Shown: in pieces, positions 51,411-61,125 of the stretch | How the letters are laid out: each line of letters opens with the position of its first letter | Numbering within the stretch: position 1 is the stretch's first letter | NCBI GenBank assembly: GCA_035303945.1 | Contig: DATGQZ010000043.1 | Span: forward strand, 124,001-188,000 | From: DATGMS01 sp035303945 | Lineage (GTDB): Bacteria > Bacteroidota > Bacteroidia > Cytophagales > Cyclobacteriaceae | Length of the DNA stretch: 64,000 nt | Reading direction: 5' to 3' | Position numbers and translations under genes: made by a program | The notes under the pieces: model-generated | The model's input: the letters and a program-made list of their open reading frames with translations, nothing else | Database searches by the model: none | Told to the model about the DNA's origin: nothing

Positions 51411-53114
51411 TCATGCAGGCCAGGGGGATTTACCAGTTACATCACCTGACTCCCTCTCTAGCCAATAGTATCTTTTGCCGGTAGCCTCTAACAGCTCCGC
51501 GCTATTGCCCGACCAAATATGCAGCAGCATCTCCGGTATAAGCTTCAAATCCCACATCAAAGAGGCCGTCCAAACCTGATACCCTTTCCCTTCTAATTCC
51601 TTCTTTACCGCTTCTTCACAGATGATGTAAGGGTATTGGTCCAAATAAGACTGGAAATCATCCCTGGGAAGATCCGTCATGTAATAGTCTTTTCCCAAAC
51701 CTATTCTGATCTTGCTGCCGGTATGTAGATGGCCTATAAATGCTATTTGGCTGCCCTTCGGGATTTGATGCTCGGTTACAAACTGTTTCACCTGCGTCCC
51801 TTGGTGCGGTAGTGACAACTGATAGGTGATAAAGGAGAGGTTAAAAAATATCAACATCATCGCCACGCTCAGCCACAAATAGAGCTGACGTCCCTTTCGG
51901 ACGCTGCTCACCATGGACACAAGAATAATCAGCGATAATACCATCCCTGCATATATCCAGCCGCTCGCTCCTAAGCCAATATTCAAGTACACGCCACCGG
52001 CTAAGAGGATAATGTTCAATCCTAGAAGGAAGTAGATAAATAGCTTGATCGCTTTACCTTTGCCCTTAGAAGAACTTTGAATCAACAACCAGGCAAGGGC
52101 TACCGCCGCAACCGGAGTGACGGGCAACAAATACCGCTCATAAAACTTGATGACTAAGCCTGACATAAGAATGATGCCTAGCACCCAGATCAGCACCCAT
52201 CCCAAAAAAGCGGCGTGTTGGGTAGACATTAGCCTTAATTTTTCCCTTATCTTTTTTAAGCCTAGGAAAAACCAGGGAAAAAACAGCACAAACATCAGCA
52301 CTACCGCCATCATTAGGTTCATCACCACCGTCCAGGCTCTTCCCGTTACCCGCTCGCCAACTTGATCTCCCAAAAATGAATCAAGATAAGTAGCACCAAA
52401 TTTCACATACATGGACACAAACCAAAATACCGCTATGGCCAAGGCCACCATAATGGCTGGAAAATACAGCAAAGTCTTAATATGAACGCGTTGCCAGGGA
52501 TTCAGGAGTAAATAAAGCAAGCCAAGCCCTCCGATAGCCGCAGCAGGCAAACCCTTGGCCTGAAAAGCCAATGCTAATCCGACATACATGATCCACAGGT
52601 ACTTTTTCGAGGCATCATTGCCATAGCGCAACAAGCCTGCAAAACCCCAAGCGCTAAGGGTAATACATAAGGTCAGTACAATATCCGGAATGGATCGGGT
52701 ACTACTAAATATCAACACAGGGTGACTGGCGATGATCAGGCTGCTTAGTGTGGCTATCCTTCGATCGGAGAAAATCACCGTGGCTATCTTATGCACCAAT
52801 ACAATGGTCATTGCGCCTGCCAATAGAAAGAATATCCGCGATGCAAAGGGTGTAATACCAAAAAGCTTAAAACCCGCTAATACACCCCAATAAGTTAGAA
52901 TCGGCTTTTTAAAGCGCAGCTCTCCACTCCCCAGATAGGTTGTCAGGTAATCCCCATTTTGCATCATTTGTACAGCCGCATCAGAATAATACATCTCATC
53001 TGGATAATGCATGTGAAAATCCAGTGCAAAGGGGCCAATGAAAACAACAAAAAGTACGGCGATAAACCAAGGTGATTCTTGTAATGGTTTATACTGACTG
53101 CTGATCCTCCTCAT
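51411..53114 (-). CDS. Glycosyltransferase family 39-like (ArnT/PMT) membrane protein
   Basis: A 567-residue inner-membrane protein with about twelve predicted membrane helices followed by a soluble C-terminal domain (about 450-560). The acidic pair Asp39-Glu40 in HYPDEMYYSDAA, in the first periplasmic loop, is the catalytic signature of ArnT/PMT transferases, which use polyprenyl-phosphate sugars to modify lipid A or proteins. The acceptor here is unknown. The ATG at 53114 is preferred to a TTG at 53123. It is separated from the upstream peptidase operon by a terminator. Confidence 0.9.
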   Translation of the reverse strand: MRRISSQYKPLQESPWFIAVLFVVFIGPFALDFHMHYPDEMYYSDAAVQMMQNGDYLTTYLGSGELRFKKPILTYWGVLAGFKLFGITPFASRIFFLLAGAMTIVLVHKIATVIFSDRRIATLSSLIIASHPVLIFSSTRSIPDIVLTLCITLSAWGFAGLLRYGNDASKKYLWIMYVGLALAFQAKGLPAAAIGGLGLLYLLLNPWQRVHIKTLLYFPAIMVALAIAVFWFVSMYVKFGATYLDSFLGDQVGERVTGRAWTVVMNLMMAVVLMFVLFFPWFFLGLKKIREKLRLMSTQHAAFLGWVLIWVLGIILMSGLVIKFYERYLLPVTPVAAVALAWLLIQSSSKGKGKAIKLFIYFLLGLNIILLAGGVYLNIGLGASGWIYAGMVLSLIILVSMVSSVRKGRQLYLWLSVAMMLIFFNLSFITYQLSLPHQGTQVKQFVTEHQIPKGSQIAFIGHLHTGSKIRIGLGKDYYMTDLPRDDFQSYLDQYPYIICEEAVKKELEGKGYQVWTASLMWDLKLIPEMLLHIWSGNSAELLEATGKRYYWLERESGDVTGKSPWPA

Positions 53115-53130
53115 AGTTGACAATAAAGGC

Positions 53131-53138
53131 CAAAGTTA
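53131..53138 (-). promoter_or_regulatory. Candidate -7 element of the glycosyltransferase gene
   Basis: On the minus strand this reads TAACTTTG, an exact TAnnTTTG match, 16 bases before the ATG. A clear -33 element is missing. Confidence 0.4.
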
Positions 53139-53250
53139 AGAAGGTTTCATAGAATTCTAGCATGAACCGGGTATTGCTGCTGTCCTGAGGCGAATGAGAT
53201 ACGATGCACAACTGCCCTATCTTCAAGGCAACAGCCTTAACAAAAAAGAA

Positions 53251-53269
53251 GCCCAGCCATAAGCCGGGC
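53251..53269 (-). terminator. Terminator of the Sus-M14 operon
   Basis: On the minus strand GCCCGGCT pairs with GGCTGGGC (with two wobble pairs) around a 3-nt loop, followed by TTCTTTTTTG. It lies 24 bases beyond the second M14 stop. Confidence 0.8.
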
Positions 53270-53293
53270 ATCTCTCATCGAAAAATTAACTTA

Positions 53294-56044
53294 TCACTGT
53301 GTTTGGTAAAGGGTGTTAAACAGCAGTTTAAAGGTTCCGTGCGACTGGGCGCGGAATGTAATTTCCGGACTAAAGGCGTATAACTGCCCTTTTCCTACCG
53401 GAGCAACAAAGGAGGTAATACCATCCTTAAGATAAGACTGACCCCAGCCCCAGCCGCTCTTCAATGGCGCATCGGTGTCAAACCAAGACAAGGCTTTCAC
53501 ACCTTGACTGAAGGCTTCAGGTTTAAATTTAAAAACTGGATTGTTATTGAACATCACATCCACTTCCTCCTTCATACCCCAGTTAGCAGGATGGCTGCCA
53601 TCCGTTTTAATTTTCAGAATACTACCAGGTACATAGTATTTCTCACCGGGAAGTGGTTTCTCATTGCCTTGTCTGTCCAGTTCCACCAAAGCGTTCGCCA
53701 CCGGCAATCCGAGATGATAAGCCAAGACGGTGCTGCTGCCTATAGTTACGACTTTACCGCCTTGCTCCATAAACTGCTTCAGCTGAGGCACAGACTTGTC
53801 AGGCGTGATGCTGCCCAACATACGGTGGTAAGAAGCAGGAATTTCGTTTTCTTCCGGCAGCCTGCCATAGCGCATCTCTGTTCCACCTACAGGGGGTATC
53901 CCTCCACTAATAAACAATATGGCGTCGTATTTCGCATTCAAATTGCCGGCATCAATATCTTTGGGGAATACCACTTGGAAATCGAAATGAAATTGCTCCA
54001 TCAACCAGCGAACCCAACCTGAAGGCATAGATCCACCATAGTTGTCAAACAAAGCGATTCTACTAGGCTTGATTTTAACCATGCCTGAGGTGTCTTTCGC
54101 CTTTACACCTTCAGCCTTGGTACCCCATTCCGCATTTGCTTTGGCGAGAATTTCATGGCCTTCCTGAGGGACATAAAAAGATCCAGCAGGAAAATCACCG
54201 TTGGCCTCCGTAATCCTAAACACGTCAATCCCAGCTTTTAACAGGTCATTAACAGCAATAAAGGAATTATTAACTTGGGCACTAAGCATATAGCCTGACT
54301 TGAAGACTTTGAGATCAGTGGCTGGTGGGGCTTGAATTTCTCCATAAGCAACTTGTTCAAAAGGCCCGTCAAACCCTTCCAGCACCCTATCATATTCCGC
54401 ACCCATTTGGAAGGCCAAAGTCCAACCAGCAGCATCATAAGGTCTGATGGGAGGTCCACCGGGATATTGGAAGTCATTAGGATAATCCTGTGGCTCAAAC
54501 ATGTCCAGGATGTGTGGTCTGAAGGCTTGGTCTGTCTTCACAATATAGGATCCCTTTGCATAGCTTTTTCCTTGCACTTTAAAGGCATCGGTAGCTTTTT
54601 CAACGCGGATGCCGGTGCGGATCAGCGCATTGACAAACTGTATGGCTGTAGCAAAGTCTTTCTGATCGGAAGGAATGATGTATCCCCTTGGATCTCTGGA
54701 TGCAGGTGCTTGAAACACGCTGTCATAATAGATCAAAGGAATGGTGCTTGCCCTAAATCCTTCAATAGGTTTTACTTTTCCTGCCTTTACATCTCTGTCA
54801 AATGCAGTCTTAATGGCCTCCACCTTTTTAGGATACGGGGTCCAAAAGTCCTGGCTGCCTTTGTTGATGGAGTTTTTCCCCATAGCATAAATATTATACA
54901 GCAGGTGATCACTGTTTCTCGCAGCATAATCAAGTACCGCATAGTTCATAGACAAAGAATAGTCGATGGACTGGCGGAAATGCCAGGTTTTTTGTGGCAT
55001 GACCGGATTAGGTGTTTTATTGTTCGGGATCATCCTCTCGGGTACCAAGGGCACATCTTCCGGATTAGGCCCGCCAATGATTTCGGTCAGGATACCAATC
55101 ATGTTGTGGAAGTGAGTGGTGGTACGCAAGCCTCCATTGTACCAGGTGGAAAAGGTGGAACCTTCCAATCGGGTAAAGCCGGGCTTGTTCTCAGCATTGA
55201 GGCGGTTGTACATGGCCGCACCCACCGCATCAATGCCCGTCACCATCATCGGATCAAAAACGTGGTTGAAAGGATCACGGTAGGGAGGACCTGCTAACAC
55301 CGACCCTGCAGGACCGCGTTGGTGGTGGTTGTACATGATTTGCGGTATCCATTCCACAAAGAGCTGATTGCCCATATTGCGGGATTCCTTCATGTTCATG
55401 ATGTAAAAATCCCTGTTGTTGTCATGCCCTATATATTTTTGGTACAAGGTAGGCAGATAGGAAAGGCTGCGCTTTTCGCGATCTTTTTCCCGCATATACC
55501 AGTTGGACACCAATTCCTGTCCATCAGGGTTGGCATGCACAAACAATATGATCACGTTGTCCAGAATCCGCTGCGTCTCAGCATCTTTGCGGGTGAGTAT
55601 CTGATACATCGTTTCGATCAACTGATGGATGCCTACAGTCTCAGTGGCATGAAGGCCACCGTCAATCCACACCACCGCCTTGCCTTCAGCAGCCAATTGC
55701 CGAGCGGCCGCATCATCTATGCCTTCCGCACGAGCCAGTTTTGTAGAAATTTCTTTATAGCGGTCCAACTTGGCATGATTGGCTTCGGAAGTGACGATCA
55801 TCATATAATGGTTTCTTCCCTCCTCTGTTTGTCCGATCACCTCCAGCTTGGCCAATTTGGAGACAGCTGCCAATTTTTTCCAATAGGCTTCGGTTTGGGT
55901 AAAGGTAGCCAGATGGTAGTCATCGCCGATGTTGAATCCAAAATGCTCTTTTGGACTGGGCACCTGACTCCAGGCTATTCCAGTAACAAAGGCTAAGAGA
56001 ACAGCCAATGCCACTGAGCGCACATAAGATTTTAGCTTTAGCAT
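53294..56044 (-). CDS. Secreted M14-family zinc carboxypeptidase with C-terminal GAT-like domain (copy 2)
   Basis: A 916-residue exported protein with a signal peptide ending near AWSQ (about 27). The M14 domain (about 35-400) shows zinc ligands His132 and Glu135 in GLHATETVG, NPDG (172-175), the substrate-binding Arg in HDNNRDF, a His pair at 240-241 and the base Glu321 in GILTEIIG. After a middle region, residues about 660-900 (SRIALFDNYGGSMPSGWVR and YDAILFISGG) look like a class I glutamine-amidotransferase-like fold. It starts 5 bases after a paralogue of the same length and ends the operon. The likely job is cleaving peptides outside the cell for the linked SusCD system. Confidence 0.92.
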   Translation of the reverse strand: MLKLKSYVRSVALAVLLAFVTGIAWSQVPSPKEHFGFNIGDDYHLATFTQTEAYWKKLAAVSKLAKLEVIGQTEEGRNHYMMIVTSEANHAKLDRYKEISTKLARAEGIDDAAARQLAAEGKAVVWIDGGLHATETVGIHQLIETMYQILTRKDAETQRILDNVIILFVHANPDGQELVSNWYMREKDREKRSLSYLPTLYQKYIGHDNNRDFYIMNMKESRNMGNQLFVEWIPQIMYNHHQRGPAGSVLAGPPYRDPFNHVFDPMMVTGIDAVGAAMYNRLNAENKPGFTRLEGSTFSTWYNGGLRTTTHFHNMIGILTEIIGGPNPEDVPLVPERMIPNNKTPNPVMPQKTWHFRQSIDYSLSMNYAVLDYAARNSDHLLYNIYAMGKNSINKGSQDFWTPYPKKVEAIKTAFDRDVKAGKVKPIEGFRASTIPLIYYDSVFQAPASRDPRGYIIPSDQKDFATAIQFVNALIRTGIRVEKATDAFKVQGKSYAKGSYIVKTDQAFRPHILDMFEPQDYPNDFQYPGGPPIRPYDAAGWTLAFQMGAEYDRVLEGFDGPFEQVAYGEIQAPPATDLKVFKSGYMLSAQVNNSFIAVNDLLKAGIDVFRITEANGDFPAGSFYVPQEGHEILAKANAEWGTKAEGVKAKDTSGMVKIKPSRIALFDNYGGSMPSGWVRWLMEQFHFDFQVVFPKDIDAGNLNAKYDAILFISGGIPPVGGTEMRYGRLPEENEIPASYHRMLGSITPDKSVPQLKQFMEQGGKVVTIGSSTVLAYHLGLPVANALVELDRQGNEKPLPGEKYYVPGSILKIKTDGSHPANWGMKEEVDVMFNNNPVFKFKPEAFSQGVKALSWFDTDAPLKSGWGWGQSYLKDGITSFVAPVGKGQLYAFSPEITFRAQSHGTFKLLFNTLYQTQ

Positions 56045-56049
56045 AAGTG

Positions 56050-58800
56050 TTATTTATTGTTATAGAGGTATAATTCGTTGAAAAGAAACTTAAAGGTGCC
56101 ATGAGACTGTGCCCTGAAAGTAATCTCCGGGCCATATACCAAGAGTTTTCCTTTGCCTACTTGGGATTCAAAAGCTGCCACACCATTGAGCAAATATTCT
56201 TGTCCCCATGCCCAACCGCTGCGCAATGGCTGGGAATCAGCAAACCAAACCAATGGCTTAACACCTTTGAGATGCGCATCGGGAGCAAGCTTAAACACCG
56301 GGCTGTTGTTGAATACAAGATCCACTTTTTCACCCATGCCCCAAACCGCGGGAGCATCGCTAGCTACTTTTGCCTGCAGGATGCTGCCCGGGATATAATA
56401 CTTGTCCCCGGCTAAAGGCTTGGCCGATCCATCCACGCTTTTTTCTTCCAAAGCATCCGTGACCGGCAGCCCCAAGTGAAAGGCCAAATAGCTGCTGCTT
56501 CCAACCGTGAAGATTTTACCTCCCGCCTCCAAGAACTTCTTCAATTGAGGCAGGGACTTATCCTCAGTGATATTGCCGAGCAAAGGCCGGTATTCCGCTG
56601 CTACTTCCTCCGGTGCAGGTTGACGGCTGCGTCCGAATTCGGTAGTCGAACCAAAGCTTTTGGGAATGCCGGTGCTGATACACAGGATCACATCATACTT
56701 GGCAGCTAGATTCCCTTTATCAATATCCTGAGGGAAGATCACGTCTATGGGAAAGTTATATTTCTCCATAATAAATCTCACCCAGCCGGAAGGCATAGAT
56801 CCCCCATACACATCCAACAGGGCAACCCTTGCTGGTTTCACTTCAACACTGAACTTTGCGATGTCCACCCCGCTCACCGGCACAGGGCTTATTCCCGAGC
56901 TCTCTATTGACTTCGTTAACATGGTGCTTGATTTGGCAGGCACATAAAATGACCCTGCAGGCAGCCCAGCGGACGGTTCGGTAAGCCTTCTGAGCTTCAC
57001 CCCCTGCTTTAAAAGCAAATTGGCAACTTTATAGGTATTGTTCGTCCGTGCATCCAACAGATAACCACCTGGTGAGTCCGCAACAGTAGGCGTTGTCGGC
57101 GTCTGCAACACTCCATAAGGAATTGCTTCAAAGGGCCCATCAACCTCCTCCAATATCCTGTCGAATGTCAGCCCCATCTGATAAGCCAAGGTCCAGCCTG
57201 CAGCGTCATAAGGTCTTACGGGAGGTCCTCCTGGGTACTGAAAATCGTTGGGGTGATCCTGAGGCTCGAACATATCCAACACATGAGGCCTAAATGCCTG
57301 GGCCGTTTTGACGATGTAGGAGCCTTTTGGATATGCCTTTCCTTGTACGGTGAAGTCTGCGGTCGCTTGATGAATCTGTATACCTGACTTGATCAATGCG
57401 TTCACAAATTCTATCGCCCGAGGAAAATCTTCCTGATCAGCCGGCAGAACAAAAGCTCGCGGATCCCGCAGTGCCTTATCGGCAAAGATCTTATCGTAAT
57501 AAGATTGGGGGATGCCACCCCGGAGATAATAGGGGACATCCGGATCAGGCTTCACCTTACCGGCCTTCTTGTCCGCCTCATAGTCCTTTTCTATTTGCGC
57601 GATATAACGTGGCAATAGGCTCCAAGTATCCGAACTGCCTTTTTCTATAGCGTTTCTTCCCATTTTGTAAATGTTAAAAAGCAGCGCTTTACCATTGTTG
57701 CTGGCATAGTTCAGAATCGCATAGTTTAAAGAAACCGAATAGTCAATCGACTGACGAAATTTCCATTGCTGCGGCATCACAGGATAAGGGGTGTCATTGT
57801 TGGCCAACAAGCGCTGCGGAATAAAGGGGATCTCGGAGGGGGTGGGATTCCCAATTATCTCCGTAAGAATTCCGATCATATTATGGAAATAGGGAGCCGT
57901 CCGTAAGCCGCCGTTCCACCAGGTAGAATACACTGAACCGTCCAATCGGGTGTAGCCTGGCTTGTCCTCGCCATTTAAGGTATTGATCATGGCGGCAGCT
58001 ACCCCGTCTATCCCTGTGATCAGCAAAGGATCCAGCGCGTGGTTGAAGGGATCACGGTAAGGAGGTCCAGCCACAACCGTCCCGGCAGGCCCTGACTGAT
58101 GGTGGTTATAAATAATCTGAGGCATCCATTCCAGATACTGTTGCTTGGAAATATTGGTACTCTCCTTCAGGTTGTTCATGTAAAAGTCCCTGTTGTTGTC
58201 GTGACCCGCATATTTCTCATACAGGCGCGGGATGTTCAGGTTTCTCTTTTTGGGATCTTCCTCAGACATGTACCAATCCGCCACCAACTCGTGTCCATCG
58301 GGATTGGCATGTACCATAAGAATAATCACCTTATCCAGGATATTGAGTGTCTCTTCATCCTTACGGCTGACCAACTGATAATAGGTCTCAATAAGCTGGT
58401 GTGCCCCTACCGTCTCGGTAGAATGCAAGCCTCCATCTATCCATACTACCGGTTTGCCCTCAGCAATCAATGCTTTTGCCTCCTCCGGAGAAAGCTCGGC
58501 CCGGGCAAGCCTTTGGGAAATCTCCTTATACCTGTCCAGCTTTTTGTGGTTTTCCGGCGAGGTTACGATCATCATCGGCTGACTTCTGCCCTCTTCCGTC
58601 AGACCTATGTCCACGTACTTCACACGGTCTGATAGCTCGGCCACTTTTTTAAAATACGCCTCAGCCTGGGTAAAATTGGCAAGCTGATAATCATCACCAA
58701 TATCAAATCCAAAGTGCTCCTTGGGACTGGGTATACCCTGTCCTACTGCATGGAATACCAATAGTATCCATACAACAATCACAAATAATAATCTTCTCAT
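56050..58800 (-). CDS. Secreted M14-family zinc carboxypeptidase with C-terminal GAT-like domain (copy 1)
   Basis: Paralogue of the next gene with the same length (916 residues) and architecture: signal peptide ending near AVGQ, zinc ligands His126 and Glu129 in GLHSTETVG, NPDG, HDNNRDF, a His pair at 233-234, GILTEIIG, and a C-terminal GAT-like domain beginning ARVALLDVYGGSMPSGWVR. All recognised M14 active-site residues are kept in both copies, while the middle regions and the segment before the C-domain differ most, so the copies have probably diverged in specificity. It lies 15 bases after a lipoprotein gene in the SusCD operon. Confidence 0.92.
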   Translation of the reverse strand: MRRLLFVIVVWILLVFHAVGQGIPSPKEHFGFDIGDDYQLANFTQAEAYFKKVAELSDRVKYVDIGLTEEGRSQPMMIVTSPENHKKLDRYKEISQRLARAELSPEEAKALIAEGKPVVWIDGGLHSTETVGAHQLIETYYQLVSRKDEETLNILDKVIILMVHANPDGHELVADWYMSEEDPKKRNLNIPRLYEKYAGHDNNRDFYMNNLKESTNISKQQYLEWMPQIIYNHHQSGPAGTVVAGPPYRDPFNHALDPLLITGIDGVAAAMINTLNGEDKPGYTRLDGSVYSTWWNGGLRTAPYFHNMIGILTEIIGNPTPSEIPFIPQRLLANNDTPYPVMPQQWKFRQSIDYSVSLNYAILNYASNNGKALLFNIYKMGRNAIEKGSSDTWSLLPRYIAQIEKDYEADKKAGKVKPDPDVPYYLRGGIPQSYYDKIFADKALRDPRAFVLPADQEDFPRAIEFVNALIKSGIQIHQATADFTVQGKAYPKGSYIVKTAQAFRPHVLDMFEPQDHPNDFQYPGGPPVRPYDAAGWTLAYQMGLTFDRILEEVDGPFEAIPYGVLQTPTTPTVADSPGGYLLDARTNNTYKVANLLLKQGVKLRRLTEPSAGLPAGSFYVPAKSSTMLTKSIESSGISPVPVSGVDIAKFSVEVKPARVALLDVYGGSMPSGWVRFIMEKYNFPIDVIFPQDIDKGNLAAKYDVILCISTGIPKSFGSTTEFGRSRQPAPEEVAAEYRPLLGNITEDKSLPQLKKFLEAGGKIFTVGSSSYLAFHLGLPVTDALEEKSVDGSAKPLAGDKYYIPGSILQAKVASDAPAVWGMGEKVDLVFNNSPVFKLAPDAHLKGVKPLVWFADSQPLRSGWAWGQEYLLNGVAAFESQVGKGKLLVYGPEITFRAQSHGTFKFLFNELYLYNNK

Positions 58801-58815
58801 ACGCTATGGGAGCTA

Positions 58816-59445
58816 TTACTGGTTTTTGAACCTGACCCCCACACGGCAGTCGGCCAACTCTCCTCTTGACTCGTCACAGGAGTTGTTGGAAAACTGAACA
58901 ATACGCTTACCGTCGGTTTGGTTGATCACGAATTTGAACAGGAAATAATCATTCACCCCCACGGTGTTTAGATCGGTGCCGGTGATTTCAGCCAGCTGGG
59001 CGGCGTTAAATCGGAATACCTTGGGAAACTCCCGAACCACCTCGAAGGGTAGATCGCTGTCTTTGATCAGGCTGGGCAGCGGAAATTGCCGCTCGTTGGG
59101 ATGCACTTCCGCCAGTGATAGCACGATAGGATATACAGGAGGCGTAGATTCCTTTTTGTTGAAGCTGACATATACTTCTATGGAACTTACCTCTGCCCTA
59201 CCGCCAGCATCATAATAATCCAGCTCCCACTCGAAAAACTGTTCCGTCGCATAGTCGGGATCTGCCATGTTAAAAAAGGACACATTGGCGCTGGGCACAG
59301 TGGGAAGTGCCGACAGGGCAGTGTTCACGGATACTTTTGGCGTGGCCACATATTCAAAGTTTTCCCACTCATAGTCCACCGTTTGGCAGGCGCCGACCCC
59401 AATGATCAGGGCGGCAAATAAAGCTTTTATACCTATTTTTTTCAT
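58816..59445 (-). CDS. Sus-operon lipoprotein of unknown function
   Basis: A 209-residue lipoprotein (lipobox GVGAC near residue 20). The mature part has beta-rich segments (FFEWELDYYDAGG, VSSIEVYVSFNKK, YFLFKFVINQTDGK) and two cysteines near the end (SCDESRGELADC) that could form a disulfide. I do not recognise a family. Its position after susD and before two M14 peptidases suggests a surface ligand-binding accessory, like SusE/F in starch systems, but with no sequence evidence for that. The ATG at 59445 is preferred to a TTG at 59454. Confidence 0.78.
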   Translation of the reverse strand: MKKIGIKALFAALIIGVGACQTVDYEWENFEYVATPKVSVNTALSALPTVPSANVSFFNMADPDYATEQFFEWELDYYDAGGRAEVSSIEVYVSFNKKESTPPVYPIVLSLAEVHPNERQFPLPSLIKDSDLPFEVVREFPKVFRFNAAQLAEITGTDLNTVGVNDYFLFKFVINQTDGKRIVQFSNNSCDESRGELADCRVGVRFKNQ

Positions 59446-59472
59446 ATGATTCAATGTTTAATGCTGAAATGG

Positions 59473-59497
59473 GCCCTCCGCTGGATCAGCGGAGGGC
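59473..59497. other. Strong intergenic hairpin inside the Sus operon
   Basis: GCCCTCCGCTG and CAGCGGAGGGC form a perfect 11-bp stem with a GAT loop, 20 bases after the susD stop. On the minus (coding) strand no T-run follows, so it is not a classical terminator for the operon. On the plus strand TTTATTCATTATTG follows. It may stabilise the susCD mRNA end or partly attenuate the downstream genes. Confidence 0.6.
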
Positions 59498-59517
59498 TTT
59501 ATTCATTATTGCTTTTC

Positions 59518-61107
59518 TTACTTATCCCAAAAGACAGGTGTGATCTGTTGGTTTCTCTGTAATTGATCCCTCATATCCACCAGGGTTTCATTGGAGGTCA
59601 GTTCGGTCTGGGAATAGTAAAACCTCATCGGAAACACGTCCAAGGGTGACACCAGCGGCTCCAGCTCAGGAAGTCCGGTACGGCGGTAGTCGTTATAAGA
59701 CTCGATGCCGTTTCCGTAGAGGGCAATCCACTTTTGCATCATTAGCAACTCCATCTTGGCAGCATCATCTGCTGCCAAGAATTTGTCTCCCACACGCTCA
59801 ACAAAACCTGCGATAGCAGCATCTGAAAGCGCGAATGAGGGAGACAGGGAGTTGACCACCTTGAGTTGTGCTGCTACCGCCTCTTTGAGCAAAGCATGGG
59901 CATCTTCACCCGTTCCCAATGTCAAGGCAGCCTCTGCTCGCATGAAGGAGACCATGGAGTGGGTCAGCAAGGGAAAAATCCCCGCACCTGTACCGTCACC
60001 ATTGGCAAACAAGGCTACTTTAAAGGAATTGGATGTCGTGCCGGCAGTAGCACCAATATTATTCAGATAGATGTGGTCAGAAGTCAGCGAAGGGATCAAC
60101 CCGTTGTCGTACAGTCCGCCTGCCGGATATACGCCGACAATGGCCCGCGTATTCTGGTCAGCGGGCGAAGAGGCCCCATCTCCTGGATACCTGCCATAGT
60201 AACCTTCGCCGGTTTTAGAGTTGGCCAGACCGGCTACCTCATTGATCCTGAAGATGTAGTAGCGCAGCCTAGGATCGTCCTGCTCTTTCAGGCGGTCCAC
60301 CACCATCATACTGATATAGCCGTCTCTGGATGGGGAATACCCTGCCGTGTACCAAGGATGTCTGGAGTTTGGGGCGGTATTGGTGCCAAACTGGAAAGTG
60401 AAATCCTCGCTGTTGTCAGAAATCAAGGCAGCACTATTGATCAAAGACATAATTGCCTGACGGGAAGCCTCCGGATTTACCAAGCGGGTCTGGAGATGTA
60501 ATTTGAGCTTTAGGGAGTTTGCCATTTTTTTCCACTTGCTCAAGTTTCCCTGATAGAATAAGTCAGAGGAACCCACAATGGCTACACCTTTATCCAAATC
60601 AGCAATCGCCTCATCAAGCATAGTCAATACGCCGCTGTACACCTGCTCTCCGCTGTCAAATTTAGGGTTGGGGCTTTTGATGGCTTCCGAAAAAGGAATA
60701 TCTCCCCAAAGATCCACCATGATGCTGTAGAGATAGGCTTTTTCAATTTTTGCAATTCCCACATAACCCCAGTCGCCGCTTTCGGTGCCCACCTCTATGA
60801 TCTTTTCCAGATCGGGTAAAGCTTGGGTATAAAACCCTTCCCAGCTGCTTTCGAAAGTGGTCCCTGTCTGGTCATAGCGGTTGAGGCTGCCATTGCCCCG
60901 GTGCTGTACCACGGCGGAGGCGCCCCGGTTGACACTTTCCAGGTTGCCCACGATGGACAGCTGAGTGGCAGGAAGCAATAGGTTCAATTGCGGCACCACA
61001 GAATTGTTAGGGTCCTCATTGACATCGATAAAGTCGCTACAGGAGAACAAAAAGGCCGCTGCCGCGCCGATAAGAATGGATTTCGCTGCGTTATAATATA
61101 TTTTCAT
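59518..61107 (-). CDS. SusD-family lipoprotein (SusD-like, second locus)
   Basis: A 529-residue lipoprotein (lipobox FLFSC near residue 23) beginning SDFIDVNEDPNNS, the usual start of the SusD/RagB subfamily that often handles peptides or non-starch substrates. Helical TPR-like segments (IAKIEKAYLYSIMVDLWGDIPFSEA) and a C-terminal aromatic-rich part (QKWIALYGNGIESYNDYRRTGLPEL) agree. It follows susC by 18 bases. Linked secreted M14 carboxypeptidases point to peptide capture. Confidence 0.93.
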   Translation of the reverse strand: MKIYYNAAKSILIGAAAAFLFSCSDFIDVNEDPNNSVVPQLNLLLPATQLSIVGNLESVNRGASAVVQHRGNGSLNRYDQTGTTFESSWEGFYTQALPDLEKIIEVGTESGDWGYVGIAKIEKAYLYSIMVDLWGDIPFSEAIKSPNPKFDSGEQVYSGVLTMLDEAIADLDKGVAIVGSSDLFYQGNLSKWKKMANSLKLKLHLQTRLVNPEASRQAIMSLINSAALISDNSEDFTFQFGTNTAPNSRHPWYTAGYSPSRDGYISMMVVDRLKEQDDPRLRYYIFRINEVAGLANSKTGEGYYGRYPGDGASSPADQNTRAIVGVYPAGGLYDNGLIPSLTSDHIYLNNIGATAGTTSNSFKVALFANGDGTGAGIFPLLTHSMVSFMRAEAALTLGTGEDAHALLKEAVAAQLKVVNSLSPSFALSDAAIAGFVERVGDKFLAADDAAKMELLMMQKWIALYGNGIESYNDYRRTGLPELEPLVSPLDVFPMRFYYSQTELTSNETLVDMRDQLQRNQQITPVFWDK

Positions 61108-61125
61108 CTTCTTTTCTTCTATATG

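Noticed and set aside
54332..55996. Two long open frames (321 and 225 codons) antisense to an M14 peptidase
   Set aside because: Shadows of a gene with intact zinc-peptidase motifs; no recognisable protein features.
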